From Paremcibacter congregatus (lineage in GTDB: Bacteria > Pseudomonadota > Alphaproteobacteria > Sphingomonadales > Emcibacteraceae), in assembly GCF_006385135.1 (NCBI RefSeq), contig NZ_CP041025.1, positions 2,511,501-2,575,500 on the forward strand: a stretch of DNA of 64,000 nt, written 5' to 3'. The notes beneath the pieces were generated by a model. The model made no database searches and was not told where the DNA came from. It saw only the letters and a program-made list of their open reading frames with translations. The translations under genes and the position numbers were made by a program. This document shows positions 25,416 to 33,213 of the stretch, one piece after another. Each line of letters starts with the position of its first letter. Positions within the stretch are counted from its first letter, which is position 1.

Positions 25416-25964
25416 TTAAAAGGTCGGAGGCGTACAGGCACTGACCAGTTCGCACTCTTCCTGACCAATATTTTTAAACTTGTGGGGTTTATGGCTGTCA
25501 AAATAATACGCATCGCCGGGGCCCAAGATTTTCTTTTCCTCCCCCACTTCCACCTGCAGGCGCCCTTTCAGAACCATGCCGCATTCCTCGCCGGCATGGG
25601 TCAAGGCCGTTTTGCCGGTCGAGGCCCCTGGCCGATACTTTTCATGCAGAAACTGGATGGCGTTATTCTTCAGAGAGGCCCCGACCTGCCGGAAAGAAAT
25701 CCCCCCGTCGCCGATCTCGACCAATTCCTCTGCGGCGAAGAAAATCTGTTCCGTATCCTGCGCCCCTTCGTCGAAAAATTCCGCGAGACTTACCGGAATG
25801 CCATCAAGAATACGTTTCAGCGCCCCGACCGTCGGATTGATGCGATTTGATTCAATCTGGGAAATGCTGGCGTTCGCCACCCCGGTACGTTTCGCCAGCT
25901 CTCTCTGCGACAGGCCCCGTTCCTGACGGATGTCCTTCAAGCGCTTTCCAATATCCAATGTCAT
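25416..25964 (-). CDS. puuR: PuuR-type XRE/cupin transcriptional regulator
   Basis: The 182-aa protein has an N-terminal XRE helix-turn-helix (residues 6-60; LSQRELAKRTGVANASISQIE) and a C-terminal cupin domain (about 110-178) ending SACTPPTF. The architecture, length and C-terminus closely match PuuR, the putrescine-responsive repressor of the E. coli puu genes. AGGAG lies 6 nt before the ATG at 25964. It is upstream of the aminotransferase-spdH unit and divergent from the ectoine-type genes, so it could control either or both. Half-sites near the aminotransferase promoter are given as separate features. Confidence 0.88.
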   Translation of the reverse strand: MTLDIGKRLKDIRQERGLSQRELAKRTGVANASISQIESNRINPTVGALKRILDGIPVSLAEFFDEGAQDTEQIFFAAEELVEIGDGGISFRQVGASLKNNAIQFLHEKYRPGASTGKTALTHAGEECGMVLKGRLQVEVGEEKKILGPGDAYYFDSHKPHKFKNIGQEECELVSACTPPTF

Positions 25965-26121
25965 ACCGTCTCCTGATCCCGCTAAATATATCTTATGTCT
26001 CTATACTTTATACAGGAGCCTTCGGCGGGATTACACCGAAAATTCTGCTTTAGCCTATTTAACCCAAAGGCAAAACCACGCTTAATTTAACAGGTTACAC
26101 CACCTTCCTTTCCCCCTCCGG

Positions 26122-26150
26122 TTGCACAGAACGCTTGTCGCTGTTATAGT
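26122..26150 (+). promoter_or_regulatory. promoter of the ectoine/diaminobutyrate operon
   Basis: TTGCAC (26122-26127) and TATAGT (26145-26150) are 17 bp apart, predicting transcription from about 26157 and a leader of roughly 80 nt to the first gene. No copy of either operator family described here is found in it. Confidence 0.65.
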
Positions 26151-26242
26151 GCCCCCACAACAATATGCAGATTCAATGGGAGATATCATAGTTAAACAAC
26201 CGCCCTTCGTCCTATGGAAGAAAGGCGGCGCGGAGATGTGCC

Positions 26243-27427
26243 ATAATTTTACAGTCACAAAAACCAGAGTGGGAGGACATCGTCCGGAGCGTCGTTGACT
26301 TACGTCACAGCCTGCACCGGCGACCGGAATTACCCTGGGCCGAAGTCACTACTGCAGACACCATCCGCACCCACCTTACCGCCGCCAACATTTCCTGGCG
26401 GGACTGCGCCGGCACCGGCACTGTCGCCACGTTGGCGGCCAATGCATCAGGCCGGCATATTGCCTTGCGTTGCGACATTGACGCCCTGCCCCTCTCTGAA
26501 AAATCCGGTGTGGCCTGGACATCTGAGGTCGACGGGTGCATGCACGCCTGCGGCCATGACGGCCATACCGCCACCCTGATGGCGACGGCTTTATGGCTAA
26601 AGTCCCATGAAGACGCGTTGCCAGGTCCGGTGACCCTGCTGTTTCAGCCGGCAGAAGAAGGCGGCCACGGCGCCCGGGAGATGATCAAGGACGGCGCGTT
26701 GTCCGGCGTTGATATGATATTCGGCTGGCATAACTGGCCCGCGATTGCATTTGGCAAGGCGGTCTGTCCCGACGGGGCTGTCATGTCCGCCAATGGCACC
26801 TTTGGCATCACCGTTCAGGGCCAAGGCGGTCACGCCAGCCAACCGGAGATCTGCCGCGACCCAGTACTTGCCGCCGCCGCCATCACCCTGGCCCTGCAAC
26901 AAATTGTCGCCCGGCGCCTGCCACCACAACAATCCGCCGTCCTCAGCGTCACTTCTATTCTGGCCCCGAGCGGCGACACGGTTATCCCCGATACCGCACA
27001 GATCGGTGGCAGTTTTCGCCTGTCCGACAATCGCTTGCGCAAAACCATGGAAGACCTGATCATTCAAACGGCGCAAGATACCGCCCGGACCTACGGCGTC
27101 ACAGCAGATATCGACATGCGGCCCCGCTACGGTGCGACTGTCAACAATGCCGGGGCCGCCGCAACAATGCGCCGCGCCCTGGCCGAGGAATTCGGGCAAG
27201 GATGGAAATCAGATGACACTCTGGTGCCCATTATGGCGTCGGAGGATTTCAGTTATTACCTTGATGAAATACCGGGCGCATACGCCCTGATTGGCGCGGA
27301 CAACGGGGGTCGTCATGGCGATGCCCCCTGTCACAGCGCCCTGTATGATTTTAACGATGCGCTTATTCCGGCCGTCGCCAGAGTTTATCTGCGACTTGCC
27401 GCTGCGCCCCTGCCGAAGGAACGATGA
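26243..27427 (+). CDS. doeB2: M20-family N-acetyl-diaminobutyrate deacetylase (DoeB2 type) with abnormal start
   Basis: This M20 amidohydrolase would release acetate from N2-acetyl-L-2,4-diaminobutyrate after ectoine ring opening. Metal-site motifs are visible: CDIDALPL, ACGHDGHTA and PAEEGGHGA. The family-like N-terminus reads WEDIVRSVVDLRHSLHRRPE and then DCAGTGTVATL, in one frame from a TAG at 26189 onward. That frame has no ATG, GTG or TTG before 26432, by which point about 60 conserved residues are lost. Either translation starts at ATA 26243 or ATT 26246, with GGAG ideally placed 7-10 nt upstream. Or one base is missing from the reading: an ATG at 26236 (or 26176) is joined to the body if one A is dropped from A5 at 26259-26263. 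It could also be a decayed gene. Confidence 0.72.
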   Translation: MILQSQKPEWEDIVRSVVDLRHSLHRRPELPWAEVTTADTIRTHLTAANISWRDCAGTGTVATLAANASGRHIALRCDIDALPLSEKSGVAWTSEVDGCMHACGHDGHTATLMATALWLKSHEDALPGPVTLLFQPAEEGGHGAREMIKDGALSGVDMIFGWHNWPAIAFGKAVCPDGAVMSANGTFGITVQGQGGHASQPEICRDPVLAAAAITLALQQIVARRLPPQQSAVLSVTSILAPSGDTVIPDTAQIGGSFRLSDNRLRKTMEDLIIQTAQDTARTYGVTADIDMRPRYGATVNNAGAAATMRRALAEEFGQGWKSDDTLVPIMASEDFSYYLDEIPGAYALIGADNGGRHGDAPCHSALYDFNDALIPAVARVYLRLAAAPLPKER

Positions 27428-27454
27428 CACCCCCAAAACAAAGGAGCATTCTAT

Positions 27455-28717
27455 ATGGATATGGATATTTTCGCAGAACTGGAATCTGAAGTGCGTGGCT
27501 ACTGCCGCGCTTACCCCACGGTATTCGAGAGCGCCTCGAACGCGCGACAGGTGGATGAAGCCGGAAAATCCTATATCGATTTCTTTGCCGGGGCCGGCGT
27601 GCTCAACTTTGGCCATAACAATCCCCGCATGAAAAAGGCGATCATCGCCTATATTGAAAGCGACGGCGTCGCCCACAGCCTGGATACCCACACGACCGCC
27701 AAGCGAACCTTTCTCGAAAAATTCAACATCATCATCCTCAAACCACGGGGCATGACCTATAAATTCCAGTTCATGGGCCCAACGGGCACCAACGCCGTGG
27801 AAACAGCGTTAAAACTGGCGCGCCGGGTGACCGGCCGCAGTTCTGTCATTGCCTTTAGTCACGGTTTTCACGGCATGACCCTCGGGGCCCTGTCCCTCAC
27901 CGCCAATGAATATTTCAGGAATGCCGCCGGTGTCCCCCTGGAACATGTCATGCGTCTGCCATTTGAAACCGCCCCCGGCGGCGGTTTGCAGGCCATCGAA
28001 GATTATCGCGCCGCCTTCCGCGACGGGTCCAGCGGTCTGCCACCGCCTGCCGCCATCATGGTTGAAACCATTCAGGCGGAAGGCGGCGTCAATGTTGCCA
28101 GCCGCGACTGGCTACATGCCCTGCAGAATCTCGCCCGTGAAACCGGCGCCCTGTTTATCATCGATGATATCCAGGCCAGTTGCGGGCGCACCGGGTCCTA
28201 TTTCAGTTTCGACGGTATGGACCTTGACCCGGACATCATCTGTCTCGCCAAAGGCATTGGTGGATTTGGCACCCCGATGGCCATGAACCTCAACAAACCG
28301 GAGCATGACAAAATGTGGTCTCCCGGCGAACATACAGGCACCTTCCGCGGTCAGGGGCTGTCATTTGTCGCCGGCCGGGAGGCACTGAGATATTTCGAGG
28401 ATGACAGCCTGATGCAAGACGTGCGGCGCATGGGACAGAACATCCGCGACAGGCTTGAAGCCATTGCCGCAAAATATGCCTCCCGCGGCTGGGATGTGAG
28501 GGGGCGCGGCATGATGCAGGGCATCGATCTGGTTGATGGCGCTCTGGCCAAGGCGGTCGCTGCCGAATGTTTCCAAAGCGGGCTGCTCGTCGGCCCTTGC
28601 GGCACCGGTGGCCGGGTGATCAAACTGATCCCGCCGCTGACCATTCCCGAAGCAGATCTGGAAACAGGTCTGACCATTCTGGAAAATACCATAGACAAAG
28701 TGATGGAGGCTTCATGA
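27455..28717 (+). CDS. doeD: diaminobutyrate aminotransferase of the EctB family, probably catabolic
   Basis: The 420-aa class III PLP aminotransferase has the EctB pattern throughout: FAGAGVLNFGHNNP, MGPTGTNAVETALKLAR, VETIQAEGGVNVAS, IDDIQASCGRTG (Asp near residue 240) and LAKGIGGFG (Lys near 268). Length equals EctB (about 420). It interconverts L-2,4-diaminobutyrate and aspartate semialdehyde with glutamate/2-oxoglutarate. Without ectA and ectC nearby, and with doeA-, doeB2- and doeC-type genes around it, the degradative direction is inferred. AAAGGAG precedes the ATG, and its TGA overlaps the next ATG by 4 nt. Confidence 0.85.
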   Translation: MDMDIFAELESEVRGYCRAYPTVFESASNARQVDEAGKSYIDFFAGAGVLNFGHNNPRMKKAIIAYIESDGVAHSLDTHTTAKRTFLEKFNIIILKPRGMTYKFQFMGPTGTNAVETALKLARRVTGRSSVIAFSHGFHGMTLGALSLTANEYFRNAAGVPLEHVMRLPFETAPGGGLQAIEDYRAAFRDGSSGLPPPAAIMVETIQAEGGVNVASRDWLHALQNLARETGALFIIDDIQASCGRTGSYFSFDGMDLDPDIICLAKGIGGFGTPMAMNLNKPEHDKMWSPGEHTGTFRGQGLSFVAGREALRYFEDDSLMQDVRRMGQNIRDRLEAIAAKYASRGWDVRGRGMMQGIDLVDGALAKAVAAECFQSGLLVGPCGTGGRVIKLIPPLTIPEADLETGLTILENTIDKVMEAS

Positions 28718-30024
28718 ACAAGCGCGACGACATGACCTTTCCTTTTGAGGAATATGAACGCCGGCTCGGTGATTTACGGCATCGGATGCAAGAACGCCAT
28801 CTTGATGCGGTGATTATCACTGATCCCGGTAACCTGATGTATATGACCGACTATCAGACCACAGGGTACAGCTATTTCCAATGCCTTGTCGTGCCGCTGG
28901 ACGGCGATTGTTTCATGATCACCCGGGCCATGGAAGAATCCAACATTCATGCCAGAACCTGGGTGACGCACACCCGGCCTTATCCGGATACCGGAGACGC
29001 CATTCAGATGCTGATCGAAAGCCTGCGGGAATTCGGCCTTAACGACGCCACGATCGGCTATGAGCGCAACAGTTATTACTTCCCCGCCTATCAGCAGGAT
29101 CGCATTCACACCAGCTTTACTGACGGTCGGCTGCTGGATTGTTTCGGAATCGTCGAACAGGGCCGAATTCGCAAATCCAAGTTCGAAATAGAAATCATGA
29201 AGAAGGCGTCTCTTGCGACAGAGGCCGGCATGCGGGCCGGCATTGATGCCTGTCAGGCGGGGGTTACCGAAAATGACATTGGCGCCGCCATTTCCCGCGC
29301 CATGTTCGAAGCCGGCGGCGAGGCCCCGGCGGTAATGCCTTATGTCACCTCCGGTCCTCGATCCATGATCGGACATGCCTCCTGGGAAGGCCGGGTTGTT
29401 CAGCCGAACGAGCATGTTTTCCTTGAAATCGGCGGATGTTTCCGACGTTACCATACCGCGATGATGCGCACGGTGGTGCTGGATGATGCGCTTTCCCCGT
29501 CCTTGCTGGCGGCCCAGGAATGCATGAAGCTGGCGTTGCAGACAGTGAAGGAGGCCATCCGCCCCGGCATGACGGTATCCGACGCCGACAATATCGTGCG
29601 TCAGATCATCAGTTATAACGACGTCGGGGCCAACCTGATTACCCGATCCGGCTATGCCATCGGAATAGCCTTCCCGCCAAGCTGGGACGAAGGCTATATC
29701 ATCAGCCTGAAACAGGGGGATTCCACCGTATTGTATGAAGGCATGACCTTCCATATCATTCCGTGGATGTGGGGGGTTGACGGCGACAAAACCGTCGGCA
29801 TTTCAGATACGATATATATCACCGAGGATGGCTGTGAATCTTTCTTCGATTTCGATGAAGATTTCGTCTGCAAAGGCAGTGAAGTTCGGAAAGGCCGCAA
29901 GAAGAAACCCCCTGTCGACCTGCCGGACTATGGCTCCATTGAGAAGATCGAAACGATCAAGGCTGGCGAAAATGTCACCGAATTCGCCAAAGACACAAAA
30001 GAGAAGAAGGATAAAACAGCATGA
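28714..30024 (+). CDS. doeA: ectoine hydrolase-like M24-family protein (DoeA type)
   Basis: The 436-aa protein has the creatinase-like N-domain and pita-bread C-domain of family M24. The position where true aminopeptidases carry metal-binding Asp residues reads EIGGCFRRYHTAMMRT, so it is probably a metal-free hydrolase like creatinase and DoeA. Other blocks matching DoeA-type enzymes are DPGNLMYMTDYQTTGYSYFQC, GYAIGIAFPPSWDEG and GMTFHIIPWMWG. DoeA opens the ectoine ring to N-acetyl-diaminobutyrate. The C-terminus carries an extra basic, Lys-rich tail of about 45 residues after VCKGSE. Translation is coupled to both neighbours by ATGA overlaps. Confidence 0.8.
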   Translation: MNKRDDMTFPFEEYERRLGDLRHRMQERHLDAVIITDPGNLMYMTDYQTTGYSYFQCLVVPLDGDCFMITRAMEESNIHARTWVTHTRPYPDTGDAIQMLIESLREFGLNDATIGYERNSYYFPAYQQDRIHTSFTDGRLLDCFGIVEQGRIRKSKFEIEIMKKASLATEAGMRAGIDACQAGVTENDIGAAISRAMFEAGGEAPAVMPYVTSGPRSMIGHASWEGRVVQPNEHVFLEIGGCFRRYHTAMMRTVVLDDALSPSLLAAQECMKLALQTVKEAIRPGMTVSDADNIVRQIISYNDVGANLITRSGYAIGIAFPPSWDEGYIISLKQGDSTVLYEGMTFHIIPWMWGVDGDKTVGISDTIYITEDGCESFFDFDEDFVCKGSEVRKGRKKKPPVDLPDYGSIEKIETIKAGENVTEFAKDTKEKKDKTA

Positions 30025-31394
30025 TCACAGCCATTGATCCGACATATGATACAGTCATCCGGGAAGTGCGCCCGGCAGATCAGGACGAGATCGAACGTGT
30101 CCTGTCCCGGGCCGAACAGGCGTATCAATCATGGCGCAAAACAGATTTCAGCGCCCGGGCGGAGGTTTTGAACGCCGTCGCCCATCGTCTGCGCGAAGAC
30201 AGGGCCCGTCTGACATATCTTATGACAGAGGAAATGGGGAAACCGGTCAAGGAAGCCTATGGCGAAATCGAAAAGGCCGCCTGGTGCGCCGAACATTATG
30301 CCGCTCATGCCGAAAGCTATCTGTCGCGCGATGAAATTTCGTCAGATGCCAGTTTGAGCTATGTCCAGTATCTGCCGCTGGGCCCTATCATGGGCATTTT
30401 GCCGTGGAACGCCCCTTTCTGGCTGGCCTTTCGTTTTTGCGCGCCTGTCCTGATGGCGGGCAATACCTGTGTTATGAAACATGACCCTCATGTGCCGGGC
30501 TGCGCTCAGGCCATCGCGCAATTGTTCGGAGACGCCGGAGCCCCATCCGCTATTCTGCAAAATCTACCGCTGCGTAACGAGGACGCGGAATCCGTGATCC
30601 GGGACGACCGCATTCGCGGCATCTCCTTTACCGGGTCCGACAAGGCAGGAGCCACTGTAGCCGCCATCGCCGCCTCGGAAATCAAGCCTGCGGTACTGGA
30701 GCTGGGCGGTTCCGATCCCAATATCGTACTCGCCGATGCCGACCTGGCCAAAGCCGCCGAGATTATCGCTCTGTCGCGCATCATCAATGCCGGGCAATCC
30801 TGCATCGCCGCCAAACGGATTATTGTCGAGGCTCCTGTCCATGATGCCTTCGTCGCCTTGTTGAAAGAACGCCTGAGCGGATACAAGCTGGGAGACCCCC
30901 GGGAACAGAGTACCGACGTTGGCCCCCTGGCGCGGGATGATCTGCGTCAGGGGCTACACCGTCAGGTTCAGGATACGATCAAGGCGGGCGCCACGTGCCT
31001 GCTCGGCGGGGATATGCCCGATGGACCGGGCTTTTTTTACCCCGTCACCCTGTTAACCGATGTGACGTCGGACATGGCCGCCGGATGTGAGGAAACCTTC
31101 GGCCCTGTGGCCGTGGTAATGAAAGCCCGGGATGCCGATCATGCAATAGAGATCGCCAATGATACCCACTACGGTCTCGGGGCGGCAGTCTGGACAGAAA
31201 CAAGCCGGGGCGAGGCCATTGCCCGCGAGATAATTGCCGGTCAGGTTTCTGTCAACGGCATCGTCAAGACCGACCCCCGCCTGCCGTCCGGCGGGGTACG
31301 CCGGTCCGGCTATGGTCGAGAACTCGGCCCCCAGGGCATCCACGAATTTGTAAATGCCCAGCAGATCTGGATCGGTCCCGCCAAGGCGTCGTGA
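30021..31394 (+). CDS. doeC: aldehyde dehydrogenase, probable aspartate-semialdehyde dehydrogenase (DoeC type)
   Basis: The 457-aa NAD(P)+-dependent enzyme has the catalytic Cys at about residue 261 (INAGQSCIAAKR), the base Glu at about 227 (LELGGSDPNI) and the cofactor loop SFTGSDKAG. It belongs to the succinate-semialdehyde dehydrogenase-like group of about 455-460 aa. As the last gene of the four-gene set it would oxidise the aspartate semialdehyde formed by the EctB-family aminotransferase to aspartate. Succinate semialdehyde from the nearby GABA-forming routes is an alternative substrate. The start overlaps the previous stop (ATGA at 30021-30024). Confidence 0.85.
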   Translation: MITAIDPTYDTVIREVRPADQDEIERVLSRAEQAYQSWRKTDFSARAEVLNAVAHRLREDRARLTYLMTEEMGKPVKEAYGEIEKAAWCAEHYAAHAESYLSRDEISSDASLSYVQYLPLGPIMGILPWNAPFWLAFRFCAPVLMAGNTCVMKHDPHVPGCAQAIAQLFGDAGAPSAILQNLPLRNEDAESVIRDDRIRGISFTGSDKAGATVAAIAASEIKPAVLELGGSDPNIVLADADLAKAAEIIALSRIINAGQSCIAAKRIIVEAPVHDAFVALLKERLSGYKLGDPREQSTDVGPLARDDLRQGLHRQVQDTIKAGATCLLGGDMPDGPGFFYPVTLLTDVTSDMAAGCEETFGPVAVVMKARDADHAIEIANDTHYGLGAAVWTETSRGEAIAREIIAGQVSVNGIVKTDPRLPSGGVRRSGYGRELGPQGIHEFVNAQQIWIGPAKAS

Positions 31395-31401
31395 CGGCCC
31401 C

Positions 31402-31435
31402 ACGCCCTGCCCCGGGTTAATATCCCCGGGTTAGG
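31402..31435. terminator. hairpin between convergent doeC and ggt
   Basis: GCCCT/AGGGC and CCGGG/CCCGG form two stacked short stems with an internal loop around the stop codon of ggt. There is no T-tract. It may serve both genes. Confidence 0.4.
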
Positions 31436-33144
31436 GCGCCAAGCCGCCGGCTGTCAGACGCACCATAAAAGAACCCGTCTTTCCGGGTAATGGATTGCGT
31501 GCTACCAAGCGTGCGTTTTCCGGCATCAATATTATGGCCCATGGCTTTCAGGATCGCCAAAGTATCGGCGCTTACACCCTGTTCAACGAAGGTTTTATCT
31601 GGCAGCCACTGATGATGCAGACGCGGCGCAAATGTCGCCGCGGCAATGTTCATGTCAAACTCGATCATATTGAGGATTGTTTGAAAAACGACAGTGATAA
31701 TGGTGCTGCCGCCGGGACTGCCGGTGGCAAGCAACGCCTTTCCATCCTTAAAGACGATGGTCGGGGTCATGGAAGACAAGGGACGCTTTCCGGCCTCAAC
31801 CGCATTGGCTTTCCCGCCGACCAGACCAAAACCGTTTGGCACCCCCGGCTTGGCGGAGAAATCATCCATTTCATTGTTCAGCAGGAACCCGGCTCCCGGC
31901 ACCATTATGCCGCTGCCATAACTGTAATTCAGGGTATAGGTGTTGCTGACCACATTGCCCGCACTGTCCATGACGGAGTAATGTGTTGTATCCGGACTTT
32001 CATATTTAGGGCCGAGCGCCGGCGCCACTTCGGCAGAGGTCCGGGCCCGGTCAGCCGGGATCATCGCCCGCAGCTTTTGAGCGTAGGCCTTGTCGGTCAG
32101 TTCCGCCATCGGTACATCGAAGAAATCCGGGTCCCCCAGATATTTACTACGGTCGGCATAGGCCTGACGCATGGATTCAATCAGCAAATGAAGGCTCGCG
32201 GCGCTGTTATGACCAAGGCCTTTCAGATTATCGCCTTCCAGCATGTTCAACATCTGAACCAGATGTATGCCACCGGAGGATGGGGGCGGCATGGTGGCGA
32301 TCTCATAGCCTTTATACGTTCCGCGGATCGGGGTACGTTCCACAACCTTGTAATTGGCCAAATCCACCCGGGTGATCAGGCCGTTATTCTTCTCCATATT
32401 GGCAACGATCTTGTCGGCGATGGCGCCTTTATAAAATCCATCCCGGCCATGATCGCGGATTTGCTTCAGGCTCCAGGCCAGATCTGGCTGGCGAAACCGT
32501 TCCCCCATCGCATATACCCGGCCATTTTCATGGAAGAAAGCTGCGCCTGCTGCGGGGTCTTTCTGTAATCTTTCCTGACGCGAACCGAGGGAAATTTCCA
32601 ACCAATAAGGCATATCAAAGCCCTGTTCCGCAAGACGGATGGCCGGCGCGATGACCTGACGCAATTCCATCGTACCGTATTTTTCCAACGCATGCACCAT
32701 ACCGGCCACGGTTCCCGGCACACCGGCAGACTGATGACTGAAACGCAGTCTATCCTGATCAACCTGTCCCGCCGCATCCAGATAAACATCCTTATGAGCC
32801 GCCCGGGGGGCCAGTTCGCGATAGTCAATGGCGATGGTTTTATTCTCTTCGGCCAGATGCACCATCATAAACCCGCCACCGGCGAGATTCCCGGCCTGCG
32901 GCAGTGTCACGGCCAATGCAAAACCGACGGCCACGGCGGCATCGACTGCATTACCGCCCTGGCGCATGATCTCTACCCCGACTTCCGTCGCCATCCGTTC
33001 CTGAGAGGCGACCATGCCATTCTTGGCGATAACCGGAATAAATCTTTCCTGATAGGTAATGATCGGCGTGTCGTTGGCGACAGCCGGAAACTGCACAAAG
33101 ACCATACAAAGTACGGCAACCAAACGGGTAAATTTAGAAAACAT
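31417..33144 (-). CDS. ggt: gamma-glutamyltransferase
   Basis: The 575-aa precursor has a signal peptide (residues 1-24, ending AVA) and the autocatalytic site DTTHYSV, where Thr at about 386 becomes the N-terminal nucleophile of the small subunit. PLSSMTPTIV and GSPGGSTI of the active site are also present. In the periplasm it hydrolyses glutathione and other gamma-glutamyl compounds or transfers the glutamyl group. It could supply or consume gamma-glutamyl amines of the nearby Puu pathway. GGGAG lies about 11 nt before the ATG, directly after the T-tract of a terminator, leaving no room for a promoter in between. Confidence 0.95.
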   Translation of the reverse strand: MFSKFTRLVAVLCMVFVQFPAVANDTPIITYQERFIPVIAKNGMVASQERMATEVGVEIMRQGGNAVDAAVAVGFALAVTLPQAGNLAGGGFMMVHLAEENKTIAIDYRELAPRAAHKDVYLDAAGQVDQDRLRFSHQSAGVPGTVAGMVHALEKYGTMELRQVIAPAIRLAEQGFDMPYWLEISLGSRQERLQKDPAAGAAFFHENGRVYAMGERFRQPDLAWSLKQIRDHGRDGFYKGAIADKIVANMEKNNGLITRVDLANYKVVERTPIRGTYKGYEIATMPPPSSGGIHLVQMLNMLEGDNLKGLGHNSAASLHLLIESMRQAYADRSKYLGDPDFFDVPMAELTDKAYAQKLRAMIPADRARTSAEVAPALGPKYESPDTTHYSVMDSAGNVVSNTYTLNYSYGSGIMVPGAGFLLNNEMDDFSAKPGVPNGFGLVGGKANAVEAGKRPLSSMTPTIVFKDGKALLATGSPGGSTIITVVFQTILNMIEFDMNIAAATFAPRLHHQWLPDKTFVEQGVSADTLAILKAMGHNIDAGKRTLGSTQSITRKDGFFYGASDSRRLGALTRGY

Positions 33145-33161
33145 CGGCTTTAATTCTCCCT

Positions 33162-33197
33162 AAAAAAATGCCCAGGCCAACCTGCGTCAGCCTGGGC
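33162..33197 (-). terminator. terminator or attenuator between the receptor gene and ggt
   Basis: GCCCAGGC and GCCTGGGC (33170-33177 and 33190-33197) form an 8-bp stem with a 12-nt loop. On the minus strand it is followed by A and seven T residues (33168-33162). The ribosome-binding site of ggt begins at the next base. It is therefore either the end of the receptor operon or a read-through control point for ggt. Confidence 0.85.
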
Positions 33198-33213
33198 TTC
33201 TTAGACTACTCAA

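Noticed and set aside
26243-31394. Ectoine biosynthesis cluster because of an EctB-family protein
   Set aside because: No EctA acetyltransferase or EctC synthase is present. DoeA-, DoeB2- and DoeC-type genes fit degradation.
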